DNA from: Akkermansia sp.
GTDB taxonomy: Bacteria > Verrucomicrobiota > Verrucomicrobiia > Verrucomicrobiales > Akkermansiaceae
Assembly (NCBI GenBank): GCA_030523775.1
Contig: JAUNHW010000006.1
Span: 1 to 64,000, forward strand
DNA: 64,000 nucleotides
Direction: 5' to 3'
Shown here piece after piece: positions 1-7,974 of this stretch (within the stretch, counting starts at the first letter, position 1; each line of letters starts with the position of its first letter). The translations under genes were made by a program, and so were the position numbers. The notes under the pieces are model-generated. The model made no database searches. It was given only the letters and a program-made list of their open reading frames with translations, and was not told the DNA's origin.

Positions 1-189
1 AAGATTCTAGAATTCTGCAAGGAGCCGCACGGGGTGTCAGAAATTGCGGAAATGTTGGGAATTAAGGATAAAAAATGGGTGCGGCGCCAGTATGTAGCGC
101 CAATGGTAGGTAAAACGCTTGAAATGACCTTGCCGGAAAAACCCCATAGTCGGCACCAAAAATACCGCACCATTCAGCCGAAGCAGTAG
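1..189 (+). CDS. C-terminal end of an AlbA_2/Fic-type regulator (cut by window edge)
   Basis: Only the last 62 codons are present; the frame is open from base 1 and ends with TAG at 187-189. The readable part looks like the winged-helix module that closes many AlbA_2-domain ATP-binding proteins and some Fic proteins: a helix ILEFCKEP, a recognition-helix stretch SEIAEMLGIKDKKWVRRQY, then a wing LEMTLPEKPHSRHQKY. The body of the protein lies outside the window, so the class is only suggested. Codons are clearly richer in A and T (AAA, GAA, ATT) than in all following genes, which hints at horizontal origin. A repeat cluster and a terminator follow directly. Confidence 0.55.
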   Translation, partial: KILEFCKEPHGVSEIAEMLGIKDKKWVRRQYVAPMVGKTLEMTLPEKPHSRHQKYRTIQPKQ

Positions 190-235
190 AGCTGAGGCTT
201 GCGGACCTTGCGACAAAGCACCGCAAGTGAGATGT

Positions 236-312
236 ACCCGTCTACGCCCTACGGGCTTCCGTCTGCGCTAAAGCTTCCGTCTCCGCTAAAGCTTCGCCGA
301 GGCAAGCAAGGC
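236..312. repeat. Tandem CCGTCTNCGC repeat units (module C)
   Basis: Three near-identical units start with CCGTCTACGCC, CCGTCTGCGC and CCGTCTCCGC; each continues into a GGCTT or AAGCTT arm, and the last ends with CGCCGAGGCAAGC. A fourth relative sits inside the repeat at 27559-27589, and an inverted piece lies near 4535-4560. No gene is seen between 190 and 445; this repeat, the hairpin at 327-353 and a promoter fill the gap. Confidence 0.6.
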
Positions 313-326
313 GCACAAGATTCACC

Positions 327-353
327 AAGGCCCAGCCGGTTCGGCTGGGCCTT
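327..353 (+). terminator. Intrinsic terminator-like hairpin
   Basis: A perfect 11-bp stem (AAGGCCCAGCC, 327-337, against 343-353) closes a five-base loop and is followed by CTT. The U run is short. It would end transcripts coming from the gene cut at the left edge. Confidence 0.6.
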
Positions 354-410
354 CTTGCGGGGTAATTCGGCGGTGGCGTGAACCGGCCCCTTCCATGGCT
401 GGGAATGGAC

Positions 411-439
411 TTGACAAGGGGCGCGGGGAAGGGCACAAT
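411..439 (+). promoter_or_regulatory. Promoter of the Deg protease gene
   Basis: TTGACA (411-416), 17-base spacer, CACAAT (434-439). The GTG start codon at 446 is six bases further on, so transcription should begin at or within a base or two of the start codon. Confidence 0.6.
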
Positions 440-445
440 CCGGGC

Positions 446-1969
446 GTGATTACACGAATTGCCTCACTGACCATGGTGGCGGCCGCGGCCGCCTTTGCAC
501 AAGGGCCGAATGTGGCGGCGGTGCCTGCGGCGGAAGCCGCGCAGGCAGCCCCGCAGGCGGCCAAGACGAATGTGGAGGATGCCTACCGCGGCATCGTGAA
601 ACTGGAGGTGGCCGTCACCAAGCCGAATTACCGCACGCCGTGGCAGACGGGCGGATTCGGGCGCGGGAACGGCACGGGTTTCATGGTGAAGCCTGGGCTG
701 TTCATGACGAATGCGCACGTGGTGGCGGATACGGACCGCATTTACATCTCCCCGTACGCGGATTCCCGCAAGCTGCGCGCGCATGTGAAGTATGTGGCGC
801 ATGATGCAGACCTGGCGCTGGTGGAGGTGGAGGACAAGACGGCTTTCGCCGGGGTTCCCTGCCTGGAGTTCAGCGAGGATATCCCGCAGCTGGAGGACCG
901 CGTGCGCGCCATCGGCTACCCCATTGGCGGCAACCGCCTTTCCGTGACGAGCGGCATCGTCTCCCGCATTGATACGGTGCCCTATTCCCACCCGCGCAAT
1001 TCCGCCCACCTGGCGCTGCAGATAGATGCCGCCATCAACCCCGGCAATTCCGGCGGCCCCGTGCTGAAGGGCGACAAGGTGGTGGGCGTGGCCTTCCAGG
1101 GCCTGCAGGAGGCCAATTCCACGGGCTACGTGATCCCCATGTCCGTGATACGCCACTTCCTCCAGGATGTGGAGGACGGCCGCTACGACGGCTATGTGAA
1201 CGTGGCCGCGGAGTTCATGCCCGCGGAGAACCCCGCGCTGCGCCAGTACCTGAACCTGCCGCAGGATGCCACGGGCTGCCTGGTGGCGGAGGTGGCCGTG
1301 GGCGGCAGTTCCGACGGCGCGCTGAAGCCCGGTGACGTGATCCTGGCGGTGAACGGCATCCAGGTGGACAGCTCTGCCATGATTATGCTGGACGGCGTGC
1401 GCGTGCCGCTGGAGGAGCTGGCGGAACGCTCGTTCTCCGGAGACAAGGTGAAGTTCACCATTATGCGCGAGGGCAAGCGCATGGAGACGGAGGGTACGCT
1501 GGCGCCGATGGCCGCCAACAAGGTGCTCGCCCGCGCGTACGATGTGCTGCCGCGCTACGTGGAGTTCGGCGGCCTGGTGTTCCAGCCCATGCAGGCGGAT
1601 GTGATCAGCGCGCGCAACATTTCCCCCAAGAACTACCTGGCGGAGATGGACAACTATGTGCGCGGCGGCGGCTGCCAGACCAAGGAGGATGTGGTGCTGC
1701 TCACCAATGTGCTGCCGGATGAGGTGAACGCGCGCATGGACGACTTCGGGCGCCGCGTGGTGAAGAAGGTGAACGGCGTGGAGGTGAAGGGCCTTTCCCA
1801 CCTGTACGAGCTGCTCTACCCGCAGGATACCGCCAAGCGCCCGGCCTACACCGTTATCGAGGTGGCCGGCGCGGACCGCCCGCTCGTGTTCGACAACGCG
1901 GTGATCGATGCCGCCAACAAGCGCATAGGCACCAAGTACAACGTGCCGGAACCCGCCCGCCTCAAGTAA
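446..1969 (+). CDS. Deg/HtrA-type serine protease with PDZ domains
   Basis: A 507-residue exported serine protease of the Deg family. The start is set at GTG 446 because a promoter abuts it and a signal sequence (ITRIASLTMVAAAAAFA) follows; an ATG at 395 would add 17 unlikely residues upstream of the promoter. The catalytic triad is complete: His91 in TNAHVVAD, Asp122 in DADLAL, Ser202 in NPGNSGGPV. A PDZ domain follows (about 265-340, with GDVILAVNGIQVD), then a C-terminal region about 365-490 with a second PDZ-like fold, as in the plant Deg9/Deg10 type. Expected role: degrading damaged proteins in the periplasm. It is followed 21 bases later by a catalytically dead relative, so the two probably act together. 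Confidence 0.85.
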   Translation: MITRIASLTMVAAAAAFAQGPNVAAVPAAEAAQAAPQAAKTNVEDAYRGIVKLEVAVTKPNYRTPWQTGGFGRGNGTGFMVKPGLFMTNAHVVADTDRIYISPYADSRKLRAHVKYVAHDADLALVEVEDKTAFAGVPCLEFSEDIPQLEDRVRAIGYPIGGNRLSVTSGIVSRIDTVPYSHPRNSAHLALQIDAAINPGNSGGPVLKGDKVVGVAFQGLQEANSTGYVIPMSVIRHFLQDVEDGRYDGYVNVAAEFMPAENPALRQYLNLPQDATGCLVAEVAVGGSSDGALKPGDVILAVNGIQVDSSAMIMLDGVRVPLEELAERSFSGDKVKFTIMREGKRMETEGTLAPMAANKVLARAYDVLPRYVEFGGLVFQPMQADVISARNISPKNYLAEMDNYVRGGGCQTKEDVVLLTNVLPDEVNARMDDFGRRVVKKVNGVEVKGLSHLYELLYPQDTAKRPAYTVIEVAGADRPLVFDNAVIDAANKRIGTKYNVPEPARLK

Positions 1970-1990
1970 CCCCCAACCCGTTTCCAAGTT

Positions 1991-3544
1991 ATGATTCGTA
2001 CACTCACCCTCCTGGTGCTCGCCGGCAGCCTGGCCATAGGCTGCAAACCCACCGTGCGCACCGCAGACCAAAACCAGAAGCCCGCACAGCAGGAGCAGGC
2101 CGCACAGCAGGAGCCCGCAGCCCCGCAGGAGCAGGCCGCAGACCCCTCCAACAGCCTGGTGGACGTCAATTCCACCAACCAGGACTACAACATCCTGCAG
2201 CCCTGGGAGAAGGAAACCCCCGGCAGCAACTCCACCCGCGGCATCTACCTGGGCAACAACCTGGTGCTCTGCAACGGCAAGGCTGCGGATGCCGCCACCT
2301 ATGTGGAGCTGGCCCTGCCGGACGGCTCCCGCACGGTGACGGCCAAGGTGCTGCGTTTCGACCCGGACCTGCGCCTGGCCCTGCTCACGCTGGAGCATGA
2401 GGAGGATGCCGATTTCTTTGCAGATCGCACACCCATGCAGGTGGGCGAGCCCCTGCGCATTGGCGACACGGCGGAATTCGCCGGGCTTATCCAGGGAATC
2501 AAGCCGGTGCACGCTGGGCTCACCGTGGAAAGCGCGGATGCCCCCGGCATGCCGCGCCTGAACCTGCACGCGGAGCGCTCCCTGCCGGACGGCGCCGGCA
2601 TGGGCTGCCCCGTGGTGAAGGACGGCAAGCTGGTGGCCATGAGCGTGAGCTACCGCGCCCAGAACCAGATGCTCGGCTGCATCAACGCAGAGCTCATCTC
2701 ACGCTTCCTCAACCAGAAGGAGAACGCGGGCGTGCCCATGGTGGGCTTCTCGCTCATCGAGCTCAAAGACCCCGTCTTCCGCAAGTATCTCAAGATTGAC
2801 GACCCCAAGGCCGGCGGTCTCTACGTGAACAAGGTGGAGCCCAGCGGCGCCGCCGCGGAGGCCGGCATGAAGGAGGGTGACGTGCTCACCGCCATCGAGG
2901 GAATCGCCATCGACAACACCGGGCGCTGCGTGCACCCCGTGTACGGCCCGCTGCCCGCCACCTGCCTGCTCAACAGCTACAAGCCCGTGGGAGAGACGCT
3001 CAAGCTCTCCCTGCTGCGCGACGGCCAGCCCGTGGAAATCACCCTGCCGCTCAACCGTGATGCCGCAGAGAAGAGCCTGGTGCGCGAGATGCAGCCCGGG
3101 GAGCGCCCCCGCTACATCATGTGGGGCGGTCTGCTCTTCCAGCCTGTGACGGATGAGTTCCTGCAGGCCATCCGCGAGCGCGCGCAGGATTCCCTGCCGC
3201 TCTCCCTGGCCGGCATAGAGGAGAACGAGGACACCTACCGCAAGGAGGGCCGCCGCGAGCTGGTGGTGCTCTCCCTGGTGGTGCCCACCCCCGCCACCCT
3301 GGGCTATGACAACGCCCGCTTCAACCTGGTGACCAAGGTGAACGGCAAGGATGTGCACGACTTCGCGGAGTTCGCCAAGCTGATAGACGAGCCCACGCCC
3401 AACGGCCTGGTGAGCATCTCGCTCAACAAGGCGCCGTATGAAATCTACCTGAGCGCCCAGGCCGTGCAGGGCAGCAACGATCTCATCCGCCGCCAGGCCA
3501 TCCCCCGCCTCCGCTATGTGGGCGGGGAGGAGGAGCAGAAGTAG
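1991..3544 (+). CDS. Deg-like lipoprotein that has lost its protease active site
   Basis: A 517-residue protein with a lipoprotein signal ending in AIGC (Cys18) and a Gln/Ala/Pro-rich linker (20-50). The core follows the upstream Deg protease in order and spacing, but the catalytic His is Lys97 (LVLCNGKAAD against LFMTNAHVVAD) and the catalytic Ser is Met204 (GAGMGCPV against PGNSGGPV); the Asp is kept (FDPDLRLALL). A PDZ domain (about 270-350, EGDVLTAIEGIAID) and the C-terminal domain are retained. It is therefore best read as a membrane-anchored pseudoprotease that may hold or present substrates to the active partner. There is no Shine-Dalgarno sequence; the spacer is TAACCCCCAACCC and so on. 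Confidence 0.8.
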   Translation: MIRTLTLLVLAGSLAIGCKPTVRTADQNQKPAQQEQAAQQEPAAPQEQAADPSNSLVDVNSTNQDYNILQPWEKETPGSNSTRGIYLGNNLVLCNGKAADAATYVELALPDGSRTVTAKVLRFDPDLRLALLTLEHEEDADFFADRTPMQVGEPLRIGDTAEFAGLIQGIKPVHAGLTVESADAPGMPRLNLHAERSLPDGAGMGCPVVKDGKLVAMSVSYRAQNQMLGCINAELISRFLNQKENAGVPMVGFSLIELKDPVFRKYLKIDDPKAGGLYVNKVEPSGAAAEAGMKEGDVLTAIEGIAIDNTGRCVHPVYGPLPATCLLNSYKPVGETLKLSLLRDGQPVEITLPLNRDAAEKSLVREMQPGERPRYIMWGGLLFQPVTDEFLQAIRERAQDSLPLSLAGIEENEDTYRKEGRRELVVLSLVVPTPATLGYDNARFNLVTKVNGKDVHDFAEFAKLIDEPTPNGLVSISLNKAPYEIYLSAQAVQGSNDLIRRQAIPRLRYVGGEEEQK

Positions 3545-3560
3545 TCTTCCCCCTCTCCCC

Positions 3561-4583
3561 ATGGGCGTTTGGCGCTCCATTCTCCAAGGCGCATGCCTGC
3601 CGGTGCTCACGGCGGCATGCGCCTTTGCCGTGGAAACCGCGGACTGGATGCGCGCCGTGCGGGATGACACCCCGCTGCGCTGCATCGCCATTCCCGGCGC
3701 GCATGATGCCGCCACCGCCGGCATGCCCTGGTACGCCCGCACCCAGGATGACGACACCGCCGCCCTGCTGGCCAACGGCGTGCGCTACCTGGACCTCCGC
3801 GTTTCCCTGGAGGAGGGCCGCCCCCGCATCTTCCACGGTCCCGCCACCGGCGTGGGGCTGGATGCCGTGCTGCAGGCCGTGGCCGCCTTTCTGGACGCCC
3901 ACCCGGCGGAGTGCGTGCTGCTGGATTTCCAGCACTTCCGGAACGGTGCGGAGAAACCCGCACTTGCCGCGCTGGAGGCCGCGCTCGGCACGCGCCTTTT
4001 CACCGCGCCCAACGCGCAGGACAAGCCCGCGTGCGTGGATGCCCTCACCCTTTCCGCCGTGCGCGGCAAGGCGGTGGTGTTCTGGGGCAGCATGCAGGAT
4101 CCGCAGCTGGCGGATGCGCGCCTGTTCCCGCGCGGCAACAACGCGGGAACGCGCCCCGGCGCCTGCCTGCACTCGTTCTATGATGAAGCCGCCCACACCG
4201 GGGAATCCGCGGATTTCATCGCAACCGCCCTGCCGCGCTACCTGGCGCGTTTCGCCGCGCTGCGCAGCGGCATCTGCGTGCTGCAGGGTCAGCTCACGGA
4301 TGGATGGGGCATACGCGGCCCCCGCTCGCGGGAGGATTCCCACGCCGCCGCCATGGATGCCTTCGTGGATTCCCTGGCTTCCTCTCCCCATCTCCCGGCG
4401 GTGAATGTCATCATCCGTGATTTCGCCACCGCTGAAAAAAACAGCAAAACCATAGAGCTCAACCGCGCCAAGGGAGTGATGGAGGGAACGTGTAGCCGCC
4501 CCGCCCTGTCTCGGCATAGCAAGGGCGCGAAGCGCCACGCGGAGACGGACGCGCGGCGGGGTGGCTGGACCTACCTTCATTGA
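3561..4583 (+). CDS. PI-PLC X-type phosphodiesterase-like secreted protein
   Basis: The start ATG at 3561 lies 16 bases after the preceding stop and opens a signal peptide (VLTAACAFAVE). The 340-residue product has the barrel signatures of bacterial phosphatidylinositol phospholipase C: IPGAHDAAT with candidate His48, RYLDLRV, and RIFHGPATG with candidate His92. It would cleave a phosphodiester in a lipid or glycan head group outside the cytoplasm; the substrate cannot be read. The last 30 or so codons (CSRPALSRHSKGAKRHAE and onward) are encoded by a dispersed intergenic repeat at 4493-4577, so the natural C terminus was probably replaced when the repeat arrived. The gene shares its upstream neighbours' direction and may be co-transcribed with them. 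Confidence 0.7.
   Translation: MGVWRSILQGACLPVLTAACAFAVETADWMRAVRDDTPLRCIAIPGAHDAATAGMPWYARTQDDDTAALLANGVRYLDLRVSLEEGRPRIFHGPATGVGLDAVLQAVAAFLDAHPAECVLLDFQHFRNGAEKPALAALEAALGTRLFTAPNAQDKPACVDALTLSAVRGKAVVFWGSMQDPQLADARLFPRGNNAGTRPGACLHSFYDEAAHTGESADFIATALPRYLARFAALRSGICVLQGQLTDGWGIRGPRSREDSHAAAMDAFVDSLASSPHLPAVNVIIRDFATAEKNSKTIELNRAKGVMEGTCSRPALSRHSKGAKRHAETDARRGGWTYLH
4493..4577. repeat. Inverted-repeat element shared with the 58-kb region
   Basis: The ends pair with each other: AGCCGCCCCGCC near 4493-4504 against GGCGGGGTGGCT near 4557-4569. The right end GGCGGGGTGGCTGGACCT recurs at 58877-58893 and, inverted, at 58456-58473. The element overlaps the 3' end of the PI-PLC-like gene. Confidence 0.6.
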
Positions 4584-4622
4584 GGCACATGCGACATGTG
4601 GCGGACGCCGCGTGATATTGTC

Positions 4623-4651
4623 TTGATATGGCTCGGCGCGCGGGGTAGAAT
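4623..4651 (+). promoter_or_regulatory. Promoter of the 4661 gene
   Basis: TTGATA (4623-4628), 17-base spacer, TAGAAT (4646-4651); the ATG is nine bases downstream, so almost no 5' leader is expected. Confidence 0.7.
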
Positions 4652-4660
4652 ACGGCACGT

Positions 4661-5230
4661 ATGAAGAGGACACACCGGAATTGGCTTGTGGCGGCGGCAG
4701 CGCTTGCGGTGCTGGCGGCGCCGGCGGCTCTGGGCCAGAGCGCGGACATGACGCGCGACCGCGGCGATGTGGTGCGGGTGACGCGCCAGCCGGACGGCAC
4801 GCGCTCCGTGTACCAGCGGCAGGTGGGGTGGCACGGCATGCGCTGCTCCACGTACTCCCCCAGCGGCAGGCTGGTGGCCGTGAACGTGTACACGGAGGGC
4901 AAGTACGGGCACCTGGTGTCCTGCATCATCTACGACCACACCAAGAAGAACATCCTCTACAAGGTGAGCTACGGGTATGATTCCCGCGGGCGCCTGGTGG
5001 AGGAACGCATGTACGCCGCGCCGGATTTCAAGCAGAAGGACCTGGTGCAGCGCGTCATCTACCGGTACGACAGTAACGGCAACCGCTCCAAGCCCCTCAT
5101 CGTTTCCCTGAACAAGGGCGGTACCGGCCCCGTGAATGAAATCACCCCCACCATGCGGGATGATGTGAACAAGATCAACCGCGAGGCCCGCGGGCAGGGT
5201 GCCCGGCCTTCGCCTACACCCGCCAGGTAA
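4661..5230 (+). CDS. Secreted protein with YD-like repeats, function unknown
   Basis: A 189-residue protein with a clear signal peptide (LVAAAALAVLAAPAALG, cleavage near residue 25). The mature part has beta-rich pieces that resemble YD repeats: YSPSGRLVAVNVYTEG, GYDSRGRLVEERMY and YRYDSNGNRSK. The tail is Pro/Arg-rich. I do not recognise a named family. It heads a run of five genes (4661-7925) joined by two-base gaps or overlaps, and its promoter abuts the start codon. Confidence 0.7.
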   Translation: MKRTHRNWLVAAAALAVLAAPAALGQSADMTRDRGDVVRVTRQPDGTRSVYQRQVGWHGMRCSTYSPSGRLVAVNVYTEGKYGHLVSCIIYDHTKKNILYKVSYGYDSRGRLVEERMYAAPDFKQKDLVQRVIYRYDSNGNRSKPLIVSLNKGGTGPVNEITPTMRDDVNKINREARGQGARPSPTPAR

Positions 5231-5232
5231 CC

Positions 5233-5535
5233 ATGGAAAGCTATTCCTGGCAGGACCGCGACGAGGCGGGCAACAAGGTGGTGTACGAGGCCCGCTATTT
5301 CGGCGGCTGGTGGCAACTGGTGTGCGCGCCCAAGGTGGGCCGCTCCCAGCGGGATGAGGTGGAGTTCTCCCCGGTGGAGTTCACACCGGAGCTCTGGCAG
5401 GCCCTGCGGGACCACCTGTGGGCCAAGTACCAGCGCCGCCGCGTCTCCTGGGATTTGGTGAGCCACATAGACGATATCCTGGCCGGAAAGGCCACCAACG
5501 AGCGGCGCGACCAGCGCGGCGGCAAGGGAAAATGA
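5233..5535 (+). CDS. Small cytoplasmic protein, function unknown
   Basis: A 100-residue protein starting two bases after the previous stop. It is rich in Trp and charged residues (FGGWWQLV, DEVEFSPVEF, WDLVSHIDDIL) and ends in a basic tail RRDQRGGKGK. It has no signal peptide and I recognise no family. Its stop overlaps the mazG start (ATGA), so the two are translationally coupled. Confidence 0.65.
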   Translation: MESYSWQDRDEAGNKVVYEARYFGGWWQLVCAPKVGRSQRDEVEFSPVEFTPELWQALRDHLWAKYQRRRVSWDLVSHIDDILAGKATNERRDQRGGKGK

Positions 5536-6353
5536 CAGACGCAGAAATCATCAACTGCCGCGAGCCGGAGCGCCAGCTGGAGCGCGCCGTGGCCATCATG
5601 CGCCGCCTGCGCATGCCCGGCGGCTGCCCCTGGGATGCCGAGCAGACCCACGAATCCATCATCAGCAACATGCTGGAGGAGTGCTACGAGTGTATCGACG
5701 CCATCCGCGCCAAGGACGCCCCGCACATGCGCGAGGAGCTGGGAGACGTGCTGCTGCAGGTGCTCTTCCACGCGCAGATGGCCAGCGAGAACCCGGCGGA
5801 GGGTTTCGGTATCAACGAGGTGGCGGCCGAGCTGGCGGAGAAGCTGGTGCGCCGCCACCCGCACGTGTTCGGGGATGCCAGCGCCGCGGATGCGGATGCC
5901 GTGCTGGGCGTGTGGGATGCCGTGAAGCGCCGCGAGCACGCCATCGAGGACAAGCCGTACCTGCACGATTGCGGCAAGGGCCTGCCCGCCATGCTGCGCG
6001 CCTACAAGCTCACCAAGAAGGTGGTCAAGGTGGGGTTCGACTGGCCGGACCACGCCGGCGTGGTGGACAAGATACGCGAGGAGACGGACGAGGTGGCGGA
6101 GACGCTGCCGCTGGCGGATGCCGACCCGCACGTGCAGGAGGAGCTGGGTGATTTGCTCTTCACCATCGTGAACCTGTGCCGCCGCCGCAAGGTGGACCCG
6201 GAGCTGGCGCTGGATGCCGCCAACCGCAAGTTCGAGCGCCGCTTCAACGCCCTGGAGCGCCTCTTGAAAGGGCAGGGCGTCTCCCTGGCGGATGCCACCG
6301 CCGCGCAGATGGAGCAGGCCTGGCAGGAAGTCAAACGGCAGGAACGGCCATGA
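5532..6353 (+). CDS. mazG: Nucleoside triphosphate pyrophosphohydrolase MazG
   Basis: A 273-residue two-domain MazG that hydrolyses NTPs to NMP and pyrophosphate, cleansing the pool or tuning stress signals. The first domain carries CPWDAEQTHES (32-42), the metal-binding EECYECIDAI helix and EELGDVLLQVLFHAQ; the second repeats EETDEVAE and EELGDLLFTIVNL. The length matches the E. coli type. The start ATG at 5532 is chosen because it overlaps the previous stop by four bases; the frame runs further upstream only as a shadow. The next gene also starts with an ATGA overlap. Confidence 0.92.
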   Translation: MTDAEIINCREPERQLERAVAIMRRLRMPGGCPWDAEQTHESIISNMLEECYECIDAIRAKDAPHMREELGDVLLQVLFHAQMASENPAEGFGINEVAAELAEKLVRRHPHVFGDASAADADAVLGVWDAVKRREHAIEDKPYLHDCGKGLPAMLRAYKLTKKVVKVGFDWPDHAGVVDKIREETDEVAETLPLADADPHVQEELGDLLFTIVNLCRRRKVDPELALDAANRKFERRFNALERLLKGQGVSLADATAAQMEQAWQEVKRQERP

Positions 6354-7315
6354 ACGCCAAGTACAGCCTGCCGCTCTTCTGCGCGCTCCTGCTGGCGGCG
6401 TGTTCCAGCACACCCAAGGTGGACGATGCCACCGCCGCCGCCCGCGCACGCCACTTGCTGATGGAGCAGCAGAAGGCCGCGCAGCAGCTCGGCAACCCCC
6501 TCCTCCCCGGCGGCGGTGACCCCAATGCCGTCAACTACAACGTCTCCACCGCAGAGGAGCTGGAAAAGATAGACAACGGCGCGGAGGGCGAGGTGTTTTT
6601 CACCGATCCCGACAACCCGGATGCAGACATTGCCGGCATAACGGAGGCCTTTGAGAGCAAGCGCCACGGCAACGGCTGGATGGGCGACTACATGGCCGCG
6701 CGCCGCTTTGCGCGGCAGGAGGGGCGCCCGCTGCTCGTCTGGTTCCATGATTCCGTGCTCAGCCCGCGCAGCGGCGAGCTGGGCGAGCACCTGCTGGATT
6801 CCCCCGCCTTCAACGCCTGGTGCAAGGACCGCGTGGTGCGCATCAAGTTCGATTCCGGCATCGCCATCGATGACAAGACGCGCGAGAGCGCCAAGTACGG
6901 CATCGACACCATCCGCCGCTACGCCCGCCAGTTCGGCCTCACCAAGCGCCCCGCCCTTGCCATCGTTTCCCCGCGCGGGGACCTGGTGATGGGAATCGAC
7001 GGCTACAACGGTTTCATCCAGGAGACGGAGAGCCAGGTGAAGGACGGCATCGAGCGCTGCGAGCAGGAGATACGCGAGGACCGCGCCAAGCTTGCCGCCA
7101 AGGGCTACCGCGAGTGGCACGCCGCCAAGAACGGTGCCAAGATTTTCGCCAAAATCCAGCGCCTGGACGATGAGCACGGCCGCGTGTACCTCAAGAAGGA
7201 CGGTGGCCGCATCTCACGCACCAAGATTGACAACCTCTCGCAGGAGGACCAGGATTTCATCCGCCAGTACCGCCAACAGCGCAAGGACAAGAAAGACAAG
7301 CGCCCCCATGAATAA
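6350..7315 (+). CDS. Lipoprotein with thioredoxin-like fold and C-terminal SHD1-like domain
   Basis: A 321-residue lipoprotein (signal NAKYSLPLFCALLLAAC). The middle, about 100-235, reads like a thioredoxin-fold domain (ARQEGRPLLVWFHDSV, KRPALAIVSPRGDLV) but has no CxxC, so redox activity is unlikely. The last 50 residues (AKIQRLDDEHGRVYLKKDGG, then ISRTKIDNLSQEDQDFI) match the SHD1-type domain common in Planctomycetes and Verrucomicrobia, a likely binding module. The start overlaps the mazG stop (ATGA), and the 3' end overlaps the TetR gene by eight bases. Confidence 0.7.
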   Translation: MNAKYSLPLFCALLLAACSSTPKVDDATAAARARHLLMEQQKAAQQLGNPLLPGGGDPNAVNYNVSTAEELEKIDNGAEGEVFFTDPDNPDADIAGITEAFESKRHGNGWMGDYMAARRFARQEGRPLLVWFHDSVLSPRSGELGEHLLDSPAFNAWCKDRVVRIKFDSGIAIDDKTRESAKYGIDTIRRYARQFGLTKRPALAIVSPRGDLVMGIDGYNGFIQETESQVKDGIERCEQEIREDRAKLAAKGYREWHAAKNGAKIFAKIQRLDDEHGRVYLKKDGGRISRTKIDNLSQEDQDFIRQYRQQRKDKKDKRPHE

Positions 7316-7925
7316 ATCCGATGCCACCAAGGCGCAGATGATGCGCGCCGCCATAGCCCTCTTCACCCTGCGCGGGTATGAGGGCGCCGCCGTGCGCGAT
7401 ATCGCCAACGCCGCCGGCGTGAACATCGGCCTCATCCGCTACCACTTCGGCCACAAGGCGGATTTGTACCGCGACACGCTCGCCTACGTCTCCGCCCAGT
7501 ACAACGAGGTGTGCCTGGAGGCCCTGCACCGCGCGCAGGAGAACGGCGGCGCGGAGGAGGTCATCTGCTCCTGGCTGCTGGCACCCGTCACGGATTGGAA
7601 GGACGATTCCGTGGCCACGGGCGAGCAGGTGCTCTGCTTCCTCAACAAGATGGGTTACGAGGACCCCGAGCTCACGCGCGAGGTCTACGAATCCCACTTC
7701 TCCTACGCCCTGCAGGAGTGGCAGGATGCCGTGCGCGCGTTCTTCCCCGGCATCTCCCGCGGGGATTGGCTCTGGTGTCTCACCTGCCTGCGCGGCATGT
7801 ACTTCAATATTGTGGCGCACAATGATTTCACCCTCTGGGGGCTGCCCCGCATCCAGGGCAGGGAGGCCGCCATCCGCCGCCTGGCCGCGGATATGGTGCA
7901 CCTGCTGCATGCGTATACCGCGTGA
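7308..7925 (+). CDS. TetR/AcrR-family transcriptional regulator
   Basis: A 205-residue regulator. Residues 8-50 form the TetR helix-turn-helix (MMRAAIALFTLRGYEGAAV, VRDIANAAGVNIGLIRYHFG); the rest is the all-helical ligand and dimer domain, resembling the CerR/DUF1956 type (MYFNIVAHNDFTLWG). The start ATG at 7308 lies inside the end of the preceding gene. It closes the operon that begins at 4661; its target is not visible. Confidence 0.85.
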   Translation: MNKSDATKAQMMRAAIALFTLRGYEGAAVRDIANAAGVNIGLIRYHFGHKADLYRDTLAYVSAQYNEVCLEALHRAQENGGAEEVICSWLLAPVTDWKDDSVATGEQVLCFLNKMGYEDPELTREVYESHFSYALQEWQDAVRAFFPGISRGDWLWCLTCLRGMYFNIVAHNDFTLWGLPRIQGREAAIRRLAADMVHLLHAYTA

Positions 7926-7937
7926 CGAAAAAACGCC

Positions 7938-7966
7938 TTGCATCCACACGGTGTTTCGGCTAGGAT
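7938..7966 (+). promoter_or_regulatory. Promoter of the 7975 lipoprotein gene
   Basis: TTGCAT (7938-7943), 17-base spacer, TAGGAT (7961-7966); the ATG lies eight bases downstream. Confidence 0.7.
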
Positions 7967-7974
7967 GGGCGGGT

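Noticed and set aside
464..2569. Minus-strand open frame of 701 codons opposite the Deg genes
   Set aside because: It is an antisense shadow caused by high G+C; its product is His/Leu/Val-rich with no family likeness, and the plus strand encodes clear Deg proteins.
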